This document shows positions 21,518 through 34,900 of a stretch of DNA of 64,000 nt, piece after piece. The notes beneath the pieces are model-generated. The model was given only the letters and a program-made list of their open reading frames with translations. It was not told the origin of the DNA and did no database searches. A program made the translations under genes and the position numbers. The stretch comes from Ectobius pallidus (lineage: Eukaryota; Arthropoda; Insecta; Blattodea; Ectobiidae), in NCBI GenBank assembly GCA_964059195.1, contig CAXKWD010000011.1, positions 16,789,478 through 16,853,477 of the forward strand, in the 5' to 3' direction. How positions within the stretch are numbered: the stretch's first letter is position 1; each line of letters begins with the position of its first letter.

Positions 21518-24500
21518 GTAAGTGCCAAGCCTCTTGGTTTGTCTCTCTTGGGCAGATTTTATGTCATAGGTGTTTTGAACTTGTGCTGTAACAGTTTCAT
21601 ACTGGGTCATTCCACAGTTCTGGGTGTGACACTTTTGAGCTTATTTTATATTAATTAAGTTTATGAACCTATAGTTTTCTAATTTTTATTATGTAATCCT
21701 GAGCTGCTAATGTTCTTGTTCACAAAATTTCAGATTTATACAAATACTGGAAAGCCATAATAAAAAAAAAAATACTTACTGTTCTGGGTGTGACTGAATT
21801 GTCCAGTGCTTTTAGATATGAACATAGAAAAAGTAAAAACTCTGTTCTGTGGTTAATCAAAGAGACAAATAGAATTTTATTCTAGTTAAAGTGGAAGTTT
21901 CTTAAATGGAATATGTAAAGGTTTTAAATATTATTTACATTTTTATAGATGAACGGAATTTTTGAAAATGTTCTGGGTGTGACAAAAAAGGACAATTGAG
22001 AATTAAATTCATCTTTGAAACTATTTATTGCAATACTTTATTTGTTTACACATAGTCACTGTTTTACGACTGTTTAGCGATGTTTAAGCAAAATTTTGCC
22101 GAAGAACTGAAAACAAATTGACCTCTGTAATTAATTATGGTAATTTTTGTGTTGTGACTTTGGGAACGATCACAGACATACTTTTATGTGAATGATCTTC
22201 TTTAATTGGCCAAATCCAAGGTTTTCCTGATGGTTGCATATATTTGAGCAATAGTTTATCATTCTCGTAGTCGACTTCTCTCACTTCAGCATAAAATTCC
22301 TTTTTAATGCCGCAAACTTTACAAATTGCTTTTCCTAAAGAGTGCCTAGATTGATAAGGATTTTTTTTGGGAGTTCAGATAATATCAGATGACTTAGATT
22401 TCTTCACTTTCTCCCTGTGACGTGGCTGTCTCCCTCTGTCTCTTAGTCTTTTAAGCTGAAGGGCTTTTCCATCACGGTTTATTGCCCGTTTTGCTTTCAG
22501 TATTCTTTCTTTATCCCTCTGCCGCTATTTCCTTTAATGTTCCTCATGAACATTTTCATTATACTTCATTTTGTCCCTGAATTTCTTTGTTTTTAATTAG
22601 AACTCTTCTGTGATAAGATACAAAAATACTGTAATTAGAAGTGGAGAGCCAAGCAACCAATATATTGGAGATGTCACACCCAGAACACATTTTTAAGCTA
22701 GTTGCATTGTAGATATAAAAAAAGTTGTTATTGAAAGTTGTAGAGCATGTGTTTAACCTCACTTCTGGGAATCAGTAACATGCTGTCATACATATATCCA
22801 CTATTAAACAAACTTTTACATGTTTTTGCGTTCCGGGTGTGACAGAAAACAGTAATGTTATTTTGACCAATAGGAAAGGTAGATAATTACCGGTACTTTT
22901 CCAAAATATAATCACTTGAATAACACAAGAGAAGTAGTATCTTCAAGATAACACAACAATAAAAAAAGTTAGTCGTTAGTTCTGCTGATCTCAGAGTTGT
23001 CAACTTATGCATAAATGCACCAGTTTCTTTTTAATATACAAGTTCAAGTTTGGAAGTTGATTACACCAAGAAATTAAGTGCATTTCAAATTTGCATACTA
23101 AATTAATAATCAGTAATTAACAATCTTTATTTTGATATAGAGTTTCCTATAAATTTGTGCAATTTATTTTTCAAACCTTGTGGGTCACTTCACATGGAAT
23201 GACCCTACTGAATAGAGACAGATTTTCTTGCATATCCAAACTGGCTACTGTGTTATCCTTGGCCTTCTTCAGAGAATATTTGTCAAAACGTAAGATAGCT
23301 GTTTATACAGAAGACCGCAGAGGTGACAGTAGCCAAAATTTAGATGTGAAAAACATTTTTATTTTGACCAGAATATTTTCAACTTCAAAAACTAGCAATA
23401 ATGTTAGATTCAATAGAAAAAAAGGTAAATCATCGGTAATGATAACAAACTCCTATGTGGTAAATGTTGAAAAATTACTTTAAGACTAAGAAACTACTGC
23501 ATCTTTTTTTTTTTTTTTTTTTTTTTTTTTATTAATCTCTTAATTTTAGTATTGGTTAGAGTACAACTTAATATTTTTTAAACGTATTTTATACTTCATG
23601 TTTTTAGAATGCTGAATCACGGGTCGGTAGAACTGTCACACATGAGGTTTTCTATTATCAAGAATATGAATATCAATAGCACTAGTTGAAAATGAAATTC
23701 ATTAATTCATGAATATCAACTTCTTTGAAACATTTTCCTCTACCAACATTCACTTGAGAATTGCTTGAAATACATCTTCATTTGTTTTTTTTCTACTTCT
23801 GCTTGTAAATTTTCATAATTTCATAAATTTATTCACAAGATTTGTGTCATAATTTTAATTCGATGTCTTATAACTTATCTATAAATAAAAATACCAAATT
23901 AACAGTACCAAAGATTTGTGTCATTTTAATTCGATGTCTTGTAACTTATCTATAAATAAAAATACCAAATTTCCTTTATTTTTACCAAACAATAGTGAAA
24001 GTTAATGTAAGCCTGGTTAAATTTTGTATTCAAGTTACTTGTAGTTAATAAATTGAGAAAAAACTAAAAGTATAAGTTGTATGTTAATTACCAGAGAGTA
24101 CCCGGAAAATGGGGCTGCCACTGTTTTTGGAGCAGAGAAGGAAAGGGAGTGTAGCCTACGTTTCTACATGTTTTCCCCCATTCAACTAAAAATATGAAAG
24201 TAATTTTCTTAACCATTTACTTTACAGAATTTGGGACTGTTGAGTTAACCTTTTAATTGCTGTTTTAATTTATGTAATCATGACCATGAGGAAAATTTGC
24301 TTAAATGTTTCTACATAGAGTCAACAATTAAATGAAATAAAAGTATGTACAGTAGTAATGCTCTATGTTAAAAAATGCAAATTGCTATTCTAGTGTTACA
24401 AACATCACTTATAAAACACAATTTTCCTCAGTGGTTTAAAAATTATCTTCTGCCATCAGTTAAAAGATAATGTAGAATTTTTGTATATTTGATGACTGGA

Positions 24501-27500
24501 TCCATGCCTGATCCAAATTACTTCAAATTATTGAGGTTCTACTACATAAACATTGTTAGTCTGGAAAACATTTATTGGGGAAAGTTAATGAATAACAAAT
24601 TAAGTGCTCTTAAGAATTGTCTTCAGAAATTCATCTGTACTTTACCAGTTATATTTAGATTTAAAATTTTAAAAATTCATGCCGGTCTCAGAGTATAAGG
24701 TTTGCAGGTTAAAACCCGTCAGAGAAGTTTTAGAATATAAAATTCCTAAAGAAATCCTCCAAGAGAATCTATAAAGCGAGTCCAATGGAGTAAAGAACCT
24801 AAAGCTCAAATCGAAACTCTTGACAAAATTTCCTGGCCTTTTCATGTCCTAGTAATATCTGTAGTATCTGACTACATGTCAGTCAAGTCGATGGGCCTAA
24901 CAATCACTCTTAATTTTACAGGAAAATAAACAGTACTAAATTAATCTTAATTGAAACCTCACCGAGGTGCCCTGTTTACAGATATGGTTGAGTGACTGAT
25001 TTATTCCTTTGCATGACTGCGCAGCACTTAAATGGCCAAAAGCATACAGTTTCTTTTTACCTGTACATTAGAAATTGGTATGGTCTCTATTGCTTCTGCT
25101 GTGTCCTTAATTCTTCAATCTGAATGCCTTTATCCTAATAGTGTAATGGGATTTGAAATTACAGATATTTTACCAAGACAACTGTTTTGATGGTAAGCTG
25201 GAGACATCACTTGCACATCTCTCAGAAAATCTACAGCGATGGGCAAAAGCATATGAGAGAAAATGCCAAATACTGTGGAAGAAGTTTCACACTATATACA
25301 AAGTGAACGTTCGAGAAGGAGAAGTAAAACTTCCAGTGCCTTTCATTAAAAAAGTTCGTAGCTGGTTAGGCGGTAATGAAGAACTATTACAGGAAGCTTA
25401 CCATCAGGTATGAGTGTTCTTTTAAAATGAGAATATATCATCGTGCCGCCAGAGCAAAACCAAGATGGCTGATTGCTAGAGGTGACTAAGGGCCATCAAG
25501 GGAAGTGTTATATTTGTTTGACAAGCAAAGATTGTATTCTATCTATGCCAAACATGACTCACAGCCATGTTACATCTTTACTGGTCATAAAACACAAATA
25601 TTAACACTTCCCTTGATAGCCCTGGCACTGAGCCATCCAATTATGCTCCAAAAATAATTTTACTGAGAAATTGCTCTTCAGAGTTCTGTTTTTGTACCAC
25701 AGTTTTACTAGCTTGCAAATGTGTAGATGAAATACATTTTTTGATATATTTTGGAATACAGGCCTAATGAATAGTTTATTATGTCTTTACCAATTTTTAT
25801 TTTTATTTTTTATGGACTGTACAAGAACTGTAGATTAAAATGACATGGTTTTTTGCACTGATAGTTTAAAAAAAATTGTTCAACACATGACCTACTGCTA
25901 CAGGAGACCAGGGATACCCAACCTGCACTGCTTCTCAATTCTATTACATTGTACAAATTTTGATCCCATTTCAGGCAAAGTTAAAATCACAGCTGGTTTA
26001 TGGTATATGAGCTTTCTATAGATTGTAGGTCTTTTCAGCAAAATTTGAAGGTAACTTTTAAGATAAACTCATTAACCCCTTAATCTACTATCATGGCTCC
26101 ACTAAACTTGAGAATAAGGTGACTGCCGTCTCAGCCGGGCTGAACCGAGTGATACCAAGTCTACAATGTAGCCAATATTACAAACATGACTACATGCCGA
26201 TTGAATTCGGCAGATAAACGACGGTTGTGACGAGGTTTTATGAAAGGCGTGGAAGGGTAAAAAGCTTCTGCATTTAGTTAAATAATGATAGGTAAATTCT
26301 AGGTCAGTGACAGGTTAGGAATGTTGTGTTAGTTTAGCAGCAGTATTCTGAATAGTATTCATGCCAAAGGTGTGGAAGGGTAAAAAAGCTTCTACATTAA
26401 GTTAAATAATGACACCTAAATTCTAGGTCAGTGACAGGTTATGTTCCTGTCTGCACCAACTTTTATTCTGTAAATAGAGATTTAGATGTCTCTTTCTATT
26501 GTTTACTGAATCAGTTTGTTTGAAATTTTCTTTAACAAGATCCCATATTGTACTGCAAGCAGCTGTGAGTCCATATGGAAGAGTTTATCTAATTTTCACC
26601 TTATTTTCTCATTTTTTTGTATGGTTTTTACAAATATATATGGTCACATGAACAGTTCAGTGTGGGCATAATCGCACAAAATGGAGAAATGAATTCGTGA
26701 ACCACAGAATATATTCAGAATATATATTTCTCCTATAATATTCTCATAATCACACAATACTTTTTGCTTTACACAGTACATGATGCTTATAGTATAGTAT
26801 TTGTAATAAATAAAGCTGAGTTGCCGGGTTCCTTACTGCCACATGTGATCCCATAACCACTTGCCCTGGCACTCCCATCAATCCAGCCTACCTTCTCACA
26901 TTGCTGTTATAAGACCAAACAGCACTGGGCTTTCTTTTAAGTACAGCTGGAGGTTTGGCAGTAGCAATATCTTCATTTGTGGCAAATGTTGGAGCAGGCG
27001 AAGCACTAGAGACTCAAGGCTGTAGAGATAACAGATAGCATGAATCACCCAGACAACCATAGATAAGGCCAATAGAATAAAATATTTATTATTAAACATT
27101 TTCATACATAGTAATGTACATCAATCTAACACACTTTAGTTCCAAGTCTAGCACTACTCCTTAGGTTGTATTCCTGACTGGGGACCCTGAATATGTTATC
27201 AACAAATTTACTATTGTAGTCAGTCTTAATCATATGTCCTAATTTTTCTCACCCACTTCTCTCTAACATTGTCTTGACTGGTCTCCTATGTTTTAACAAC
27301 TTATTGGCTACAATCTCACCTTGTGAATTACTCTACTTTGTTTTCCAGATTTCTTCCGTCCATGTTTTAACCTCCTCACATTCTGTTTGGTAGTGTGATA
27401 TTCCTTCCTCTCTATGACTAGATAACACAACCTCCTTCATTGTCTTTCTTCAAACCTTTTAGGAATATCACCCCAGTTCTCAGCCATGCATATCCCTCCC

Positions 27501-30500
27501 CCTGAAGTTTATCACAGCAGCCCACATATTTCTTCCTTCCCCATTCTATTTGAATTACCTTGTAGAGTCTTAATGAACCTTTATTTGCAAAACTTACCTT
27601 ATCTCTCATTTCTCATTCGTCAATACCTGTATGACCATAAGCTTTGGTTAGCTAAAAGTGAAAGATATGGATAGTAAAATGAATCAAAAGGTGAGAGAGA
27701 AATCAAGATTGAAGACCATAGTAAGATTCTTCATTTTGTCTGGTGTTCTTCGGCCTGATGCCAGGAGAATTGGGGATTGGAGTTTCTGGAGAGACAAGAC
27801 TTGCGAAATCTTACCAAGTGTTGTGCTGCCATGTTACAAAAATCATCCCCTTCTCAGCTCCAGCACAATGGGTCGTCATAGAGGCTGGGAAGAAGGTCCA
27901 TAGAGATGAGCCAACAATTACCGGTACTTTGTTGACTGAGGGAAATCGTGAATAACCCTAGCCAGAGAATTTGAACACAGGACCTCTTGTTGTGAGCCTC
28001 AGGTGCTACCTTCTGAACAAACTTGCTAAAATTTAAAAGTTGGTGCTGAAGAACTTTCAAGAGTTGTAAGAAGATGTGTATCCTGTGTGGGAACAAATGG
28101 AGAACATTTTGAAAATCTCTTAAGACACATACTGAGAACACAAAATCTACCTGAATTAATATCACTATTCATACAATTTTACAAATGGCTTTAATGATGT
28201 CATTCATATAAAAAAGCAAATTGTCAATACAAATGAAAAGTACAATGTAATATATACTGATTAATTCAGAAGATTCTAAAGAAATATTTACTTACATCAC
28301 CTCCAGCACTGCAGCTCTAGATGAGCCTAGGCCTCAGCTAGGCTTATTCACCTCCATTGCATTCGTGTCATAATGCTGAAGTTTGACCTTTTATCTTCAT
28401 TTATTCAAAATTCTATCTTAAATAATGGTAGTCTATTCACTTTTATTCTGAGGTCCTTGGTTCAAATTCCCTGGCTGGGGTTTTTCATGATTTTCCTCTG
28501 TTGACAAGGCAAATGCTAGTTCATCTCCAAGGACCTTCTTCCCTGCCTCTATGCCAACCTTGTGCTTGAGCTGAGAGGGGGTGATGTTTCCAACTTTGCA
28601 GCACAACACTTGGTAAGATATTGCTGATCCTGTCTCTCCAATCCCCAATCCTCCTGACGTAGAGGTATGGCCATCAGGTTAAGGAACTCCAGACAGGATG
28701 AAAAGCCCTACTATGGCCTTAAGTCCTGAATTCTCTCCTTTTGATTAGTTTTATTCTCAATTTTCTTTCACTTTTGGTTAACCACAAACAGGTCTTGACC
28801 ATTAAAAATACAGTGCTTGGGCAAGCTTTGAAAATAAAAGTTCATGAAGACTCCATTTTCAGAATATATTCATTTGTGCAGTATTCTTTTCATCCATCTT
28901 TCCACATGACGACCAATTCTTTTGTATATCTGATTATTTACTATTTATTCCAACTATATGATCATATCCCTCATTTTCTACTATATCATTCGTTTCTTTT
29001 GTTTGTTGATTATTTGTTCACTGGCTTATAATTACATCTTCCTTAGTAGGATGCTCCTTATAAACAAATTAGCTGTAGATCACTAATTATTTTTTATGAA
29101 TTAGTGTTATTTAAAGCAGTAACACACTTTCTTGCAAACTATATATTAATAACAAAACGAGCCAGTAGTGGAATACGTCATGTTAATTGAAAGAGTCAGG
29201 GGAAGATAGTGCTAACCCACACAAACTTCATTTTAGATATTGCATTTTTAAAGTTTGTTCAAATCTGCAATTGTATAAAACTTTTTTTTTTTTGGTACAT
29301 ATTATGTTACTAACAAGTCTTATTGACAGAATTAGTCCATGCTCAGACACATTGGAATAAATAACGACTAAGAAAAAATATAAATAGTGCAACAATCTCA
29401 ACTTTTTCAAATAGAGGGTTAGCACTATCTTCCCCCGACCACTTTACTTGGTGACAAGCCAAAATATTTTAGGACTATCAAATACATTTTAATATAATAT
29501 GAGACACTCTTGCAGAAGTCATTGTTCTCCCAGGGGAACAAAACTGTAATGCAATCTTACCATGGCTCGCAGCTATTGCTTCATGCCGTATGCTTTAGTG
29601 CAAATTAAATGAATACCGTGGCACATATTAACTGATATTTTAACATTACCAGTGTATGACGAAACGGGTACATCTTAAATGTCAAAATTGACTGCATTGC
29701 ATAAGTTTCTCATTAATTATAACATTTTAGTAATATTTAGACCTCGCACTGAAGAACACCAACCATTACAAATATTGTATTGGAAAAAAGAAACTAGACT
29801 TTGCAGTGAAGAATATGAACGATTATAATTATCTTAATGGAGAGAGAGAGAGGGAGAGAAAAGGAGGCTCCTCCCGAATGAGCATGTGCTCATGGTCGGG
29901 TGCAGTTCAGAAATGGATACAAATACACCAAACAAAGGTACACACTGTTCTAAATAAAAATACAATTACACCCATACACAGGAATCATAGGAAGGGAATT
30001 TTAATAAGATACAAGAAAAATAAATACCAAATACACTCTAATATTATATTATAGTGTTATATAATAATATTTCTAATTAATTACGTAACATACCTAATTA
30101 TTGTCTTAAATTTTCAACTCTTGTTATTATTTAGAAGACATTGTTATGTATTATTGGGAATTTCGGTTCACAAGTGTTGATTCAGACTGTAAATTCAACC
30201 TTACATATGCTGCTAATATAAAATACACATTGATGTAGACTTCTTATAAACACACTCATTGTTGACTCACAGTTATTGCACTCGAAAAGAAAAGAATTTC
30301 TATGTACAGTCTGTTCTATAATATGTCTCTTGAATGAATTTGCTTTCGTATATATTTAGGGCCTATGCGACCAGTGACAGAAAATTAAGGGGACAAAAAA
30401 TTCAATTACCGGTCAATTCAGGATGGGTGGGAACCCTAAACTTAATGAGTGATATTTGTCAAGGATAAAATCACTTCTACAAATTCGCGTTTCTAAAATC

Positions 30501-31852
30501 TGATTCCTTGAAATGGTCGGAACAAAGCCTGTATGCTTTATACATACAAACGGAATCCAGTTCCTTCCTCCAGTGCAGGTGAACCCATTTATCACAACTG
30601 TAAAATAAAAAGATATCAATAATTTTAGCAACAATGGTCATCATTACATGGAAGAAATAAATTAGCTATATAATAAGGATTTAGCCTATGTCTCCAGCGT
30701 ACAGTAGTCAAGATAAACTTACATGCTCTTCTCCTTTGGATATCTGAAGAATGACTTCAAACTGGTTTCATGCTCTTGGTTTTTGCATTAATATGAAGCA
30801 TAGACTTTAACAAATGACGTATTTTATGTAGTTTATCAGAACTTTCCAGTACACTTATGTTCATCTATGATTACATGTATGATCCCACTCGTAACAGGAA
30901 GATATCTGGCTGCTATGAGTCTATTCGTTTGCAGCGCTAGTGTAGCCTTCCCCTGCCAAAAGCAAGAGTATCTGGTATTACATTAGAATATATTTTGTAT
31001 TATCCCTTTCAGGAAGTCACAGTATGATCGTGATGGTAATCAACAGTGCATAAGAGCCTCAGGCCTTAATGAGAATAGTTTTTCTAATAGTATTCCTGTG
31101 ATTTAGGTACAGTTGTGTATACAAAGGCTAAAATGTGTTTTTATGACAGAAGGAATATATACATATACATTGATAAACTGTTTGAATAAGTGGTAATATT
31201 TATATATTTCTATTATAATGATTATGTTTAATGTGTTGCAGAAAGTGGTGGAAGTGAATAATCAATACAGTCATGAACAAACTGTTTTTAATCTTCTACG
31301 TTCCAAAAGGCCTACCTCAAACTCAAAGCAAGATCCATTGGAGTATGTGGACAAGCTGAATTCTGATACCAAGGAATCTTGTGATTTCTGCAATTACAAA
31401 ACATCAACGGCAGAGGATGTGTTTGGAAGGTGGGATTAAATTACTTATGCTTAAATTACTTATTATTTGACATCTTACAAAATTAACCATTTCTCTTGAA
31501 TACTTACTTACTCAATGGCAATCATTCCTAAGCAAGCTAAAGGAATATTTTCTATTTTATGGAACCCAAAGGTTTGTTGCTGTGTTTACATGAGCCTACC
31601 ATTGAACCCTATTCTGTGCTAAATCCATCCAACCATCCCTTGCAAATCCTACTTCCCTTAAATCTAATCTAATATTGTCCTTCCACCTGCATCTAGGTTT
31701 TCCAGTGGTCTCTTCCCTTTGGGTCTCCCAGTCGATATCTTTAGATAGTCTTTCCTCCCCTCCAAGTGTAACATGTGCAGCCCATTTCGTCCTCCATGAT
31801 ATAATTACCCTTATTATATTTGGTGAAAATTATAGGTTATTAATCTCGTCAT

Positions 31853-31906
<54 letters not shown>

Positions 31907-34900
31907 ATATTTATTTTTGTTTATTGTAATATAGTCATCCAGAGTTTGGATGTTACTAGTGGTAAAATAAATAATTTCCAAATAAATAGCTAAATGATAT
32001 CTCTTTGCCTCGCGGTACACTCAAGAGCTAAAAACCAATTCACTTCAGTTTCTGTAAGTAATAGGTAAAGTACATTTGCTCTTGATTTTACTTTAAGTTT
32101 TAGTCTTTATTTTATTGCTCTGGCTTAGCATACAAAATTAGCAGTGTCAATTTAACAGAAGCAAGTCAGAAGAAAAAAAGGAAAGTAAAAGCTTGACTGA
32201 CATGGTATCTAAACCTAAAGTTAAAGTTACATTAACAGGATTCGTTGGTCGAAGATTGTACATACTGTGTTCACTTTTGATTTCAAAGTGTGATACTGTA
32301 TACTTTCCTTGCTTAATCATGGGATAAGTTGACATGAGTTTTGGAGTATTCAAACATTTCATTTTCCTACAGATAGCAAAAAACATGGTACATGTCAGTG
32401 AACTGAGCATGCAGTTGACATGACCATTTACATTACATGAATGTCCCAATTTCCTTGTTATTTTTTCTGGAGTACAAAGTAAAATCTTGTATTGTTTTTC
32501 TGCCCTAAAAGTAAAAATCAAAAGACAACAGTAAAATGTGTTGAATGTTGTCTTCCCATCTGTAAAGAGCATACAATTACAATGTGCATAATATGTAATT
32601 GAAGTGAAGAACCAATTGAAACTTCAAATGACAGTGATTAGAAAAGACAGAACTTGTAATGCAGAAATATTGTGAACAAAATTATTTACAATATTTTATT
32701 TCATTTTGTGTCAAAAACAAGATGTTCAAATGTTCAAAAGTCTTCTTAATTTATTATTAGAGTTGACTTATGCACACATTTTTTGCTTCACTTACTATTA
32801 TTTTGGTGTGACAAGTTTTAAGGGTCTTTATCCCCATTTTCAAAGACATTGTCAACTGCAAAATCCCTCTCAGGAAGATCCTGAAGCGCACCTGGAGGAC
32901 TTTTTTTTTATGAACTTCTTGATCAGATTGTCTTCTTCTAGTATATCAAAATTCGATGATTTAAAAAAATGTTTTCCCATATTTGCAGATCTTTATGTTT
33001 GTTGGCTGATTTTAATAATCTTGCTTCTCTACATACATTATGATCAGTTTTGAAAACATGCAATACCACAGCTGATTTTTTTTATTATTACATATATTCA
33101 TCAAGGAATTTTTCATTCTTTCATGATCTTAGACATTTTAAAATGTCAGTATGTTAACATTTTCTGGGTCTAAGCTATTTAGAATGTTTCTTCCAATTCA
33201 CAGAATTGAAAGTTTTGCATCTGTAAGTGCAGCGAACACATTTAAACTTGAAAAATGGCATGGACTTTTCCTAAGCAAGAAGCACAATCCGATCGACATC
33301 TCGGAAGAAGAATTTGTGGATTTGTTCAACACTTCTGTCAAGTGGTTCAAAAAGGCCTTCTCAATGGATCATGACTCCTGGTACAGTATCAATTGGTGAT
33401 AATAAAATGGTAGTAAATACTTTTACTACACTTTTCTAAGGCAATACTAAGTTTTGTATGTATAAAAACCTTAGGTAAAACTATTCCTCTTAGCAAAAAA
33501 TGTATAGTGTTGACCATGATGCGATTTTCCTTGAAGCCTTAGAACAAACTATGAAATGTTTGCATAAAGTGTAGTATAGAAGCCTGCACAAAAAACCGTA
33601 GCATGCATAGTTTGTGACTTCGATAGCTTAGGGAATGGTTGGTGGTACCATACATGACTGTGTTTTTACAAATAAGATATAGAAAGGAATATAAAGAGAG
33701 AAGAGCGCTGTCAGTTATTGTTTATAAGAAACTTTATAAATTTGAGAAAGAAAATGTTGAATGGTTGAGTGATTATTTTATAGGTTAGAGCAGCGAAAGA
33801 CAAGGAGCTGCCCTAACCTCCAAAGAAAACATGAGGAGTTCTTTGGGATACGGGTCAGATTTAGGATTTCAGAATGGAATAGGTGAAGAAATAAGGGTTC
33901 ACCAAAGCATTGTTTCAAGGGCAGTTGCTTTTGTGATGGAAAAAGTTCAGGAAAAGCCCATGTATGGTTAAAAATTTCTTTCCACAAACGAAGGTTTGTA
34001 GACTTAACTTTTTCAGGTATTCATAAATGCAACCATTTGTACTTACGAGAAACGTTCTGCTTAGCTAGTGAAGGCACGACTTAGGCAGGCTCTGTAATGG
34101 GGAATTTAGGGACTACATGAAAAAATAATGGAATTTGTGGTTAATGCTTTCTCGGCACAATCACAATCATGCTCAGCATTAGTGTAGTCGCGAATACTAA
34201 CATATGGTAATTGCCCAAAGAGCACAAAATTGATTATTATCGAAAAGTAAAACCCACTGTTCGCTAGCATTCACTTCATAGCAGAAGAATTGCGTTTATG
34301 CATACAATATGAAGTTGATGCTTTTCGTTTTACCTTTTTCTATAGGTAAAATAAAAGTATTGACTAAGATTTATGTATACCACCTGTTAACAGTCGATCA
34401 CTGCGTACCAGTAGGTTCTTCACACTTCTTTGAGTTAATTACAAAAACCAGCTCATTCTCATTATGGTTCAGTTGTGCACTCTGAAGCACCCTCATTTAT
34501 TTATGAAAAACAATTATGCAATACATTATGTATGAAACAAAAGTATGGGACATAATGTTTCTTTTTGTAACAACAACAAAAATTTAGAAACAGAACACCT
34601 TAACCCTTCGCGGGCGGCGATGTTTTATGGCTGTGGGCGGAAGGCATTTTTAATGAAAAGATAAGTTAATGAAAAACCAGTTGAAAGTAATTTAAATCAT
34701 GCATTCATGCATAAAATCAACATATACCTTGGAGTTTTGCTGAATTCTGCCCCTAATCTGCTCTAGGAACAATTTTTTTTTATTTAGCAAGAAAATGTTT
34801 ATGCGGAAACGGCACAAGTCTCACTGAGCGCATTATGTTTAATTTATTAGTAATAGTATTAATATTACTTTTGATTCCTGATGTTTGAGCATTTATGTAT

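Noticed and set aside
23157..23483. 108-codon frame at the right end of the GGGTCATTC element
   Set aside because: Starts at a non-ATG codon across the element's boundary and has no recognisable domain.
32147..32572. 141-codon reverse-strand open frame in intron 3
   Set aside because: No recognisable motif, no splice or polyadenylation context, amino acid make-up like random AT-rich sequence.
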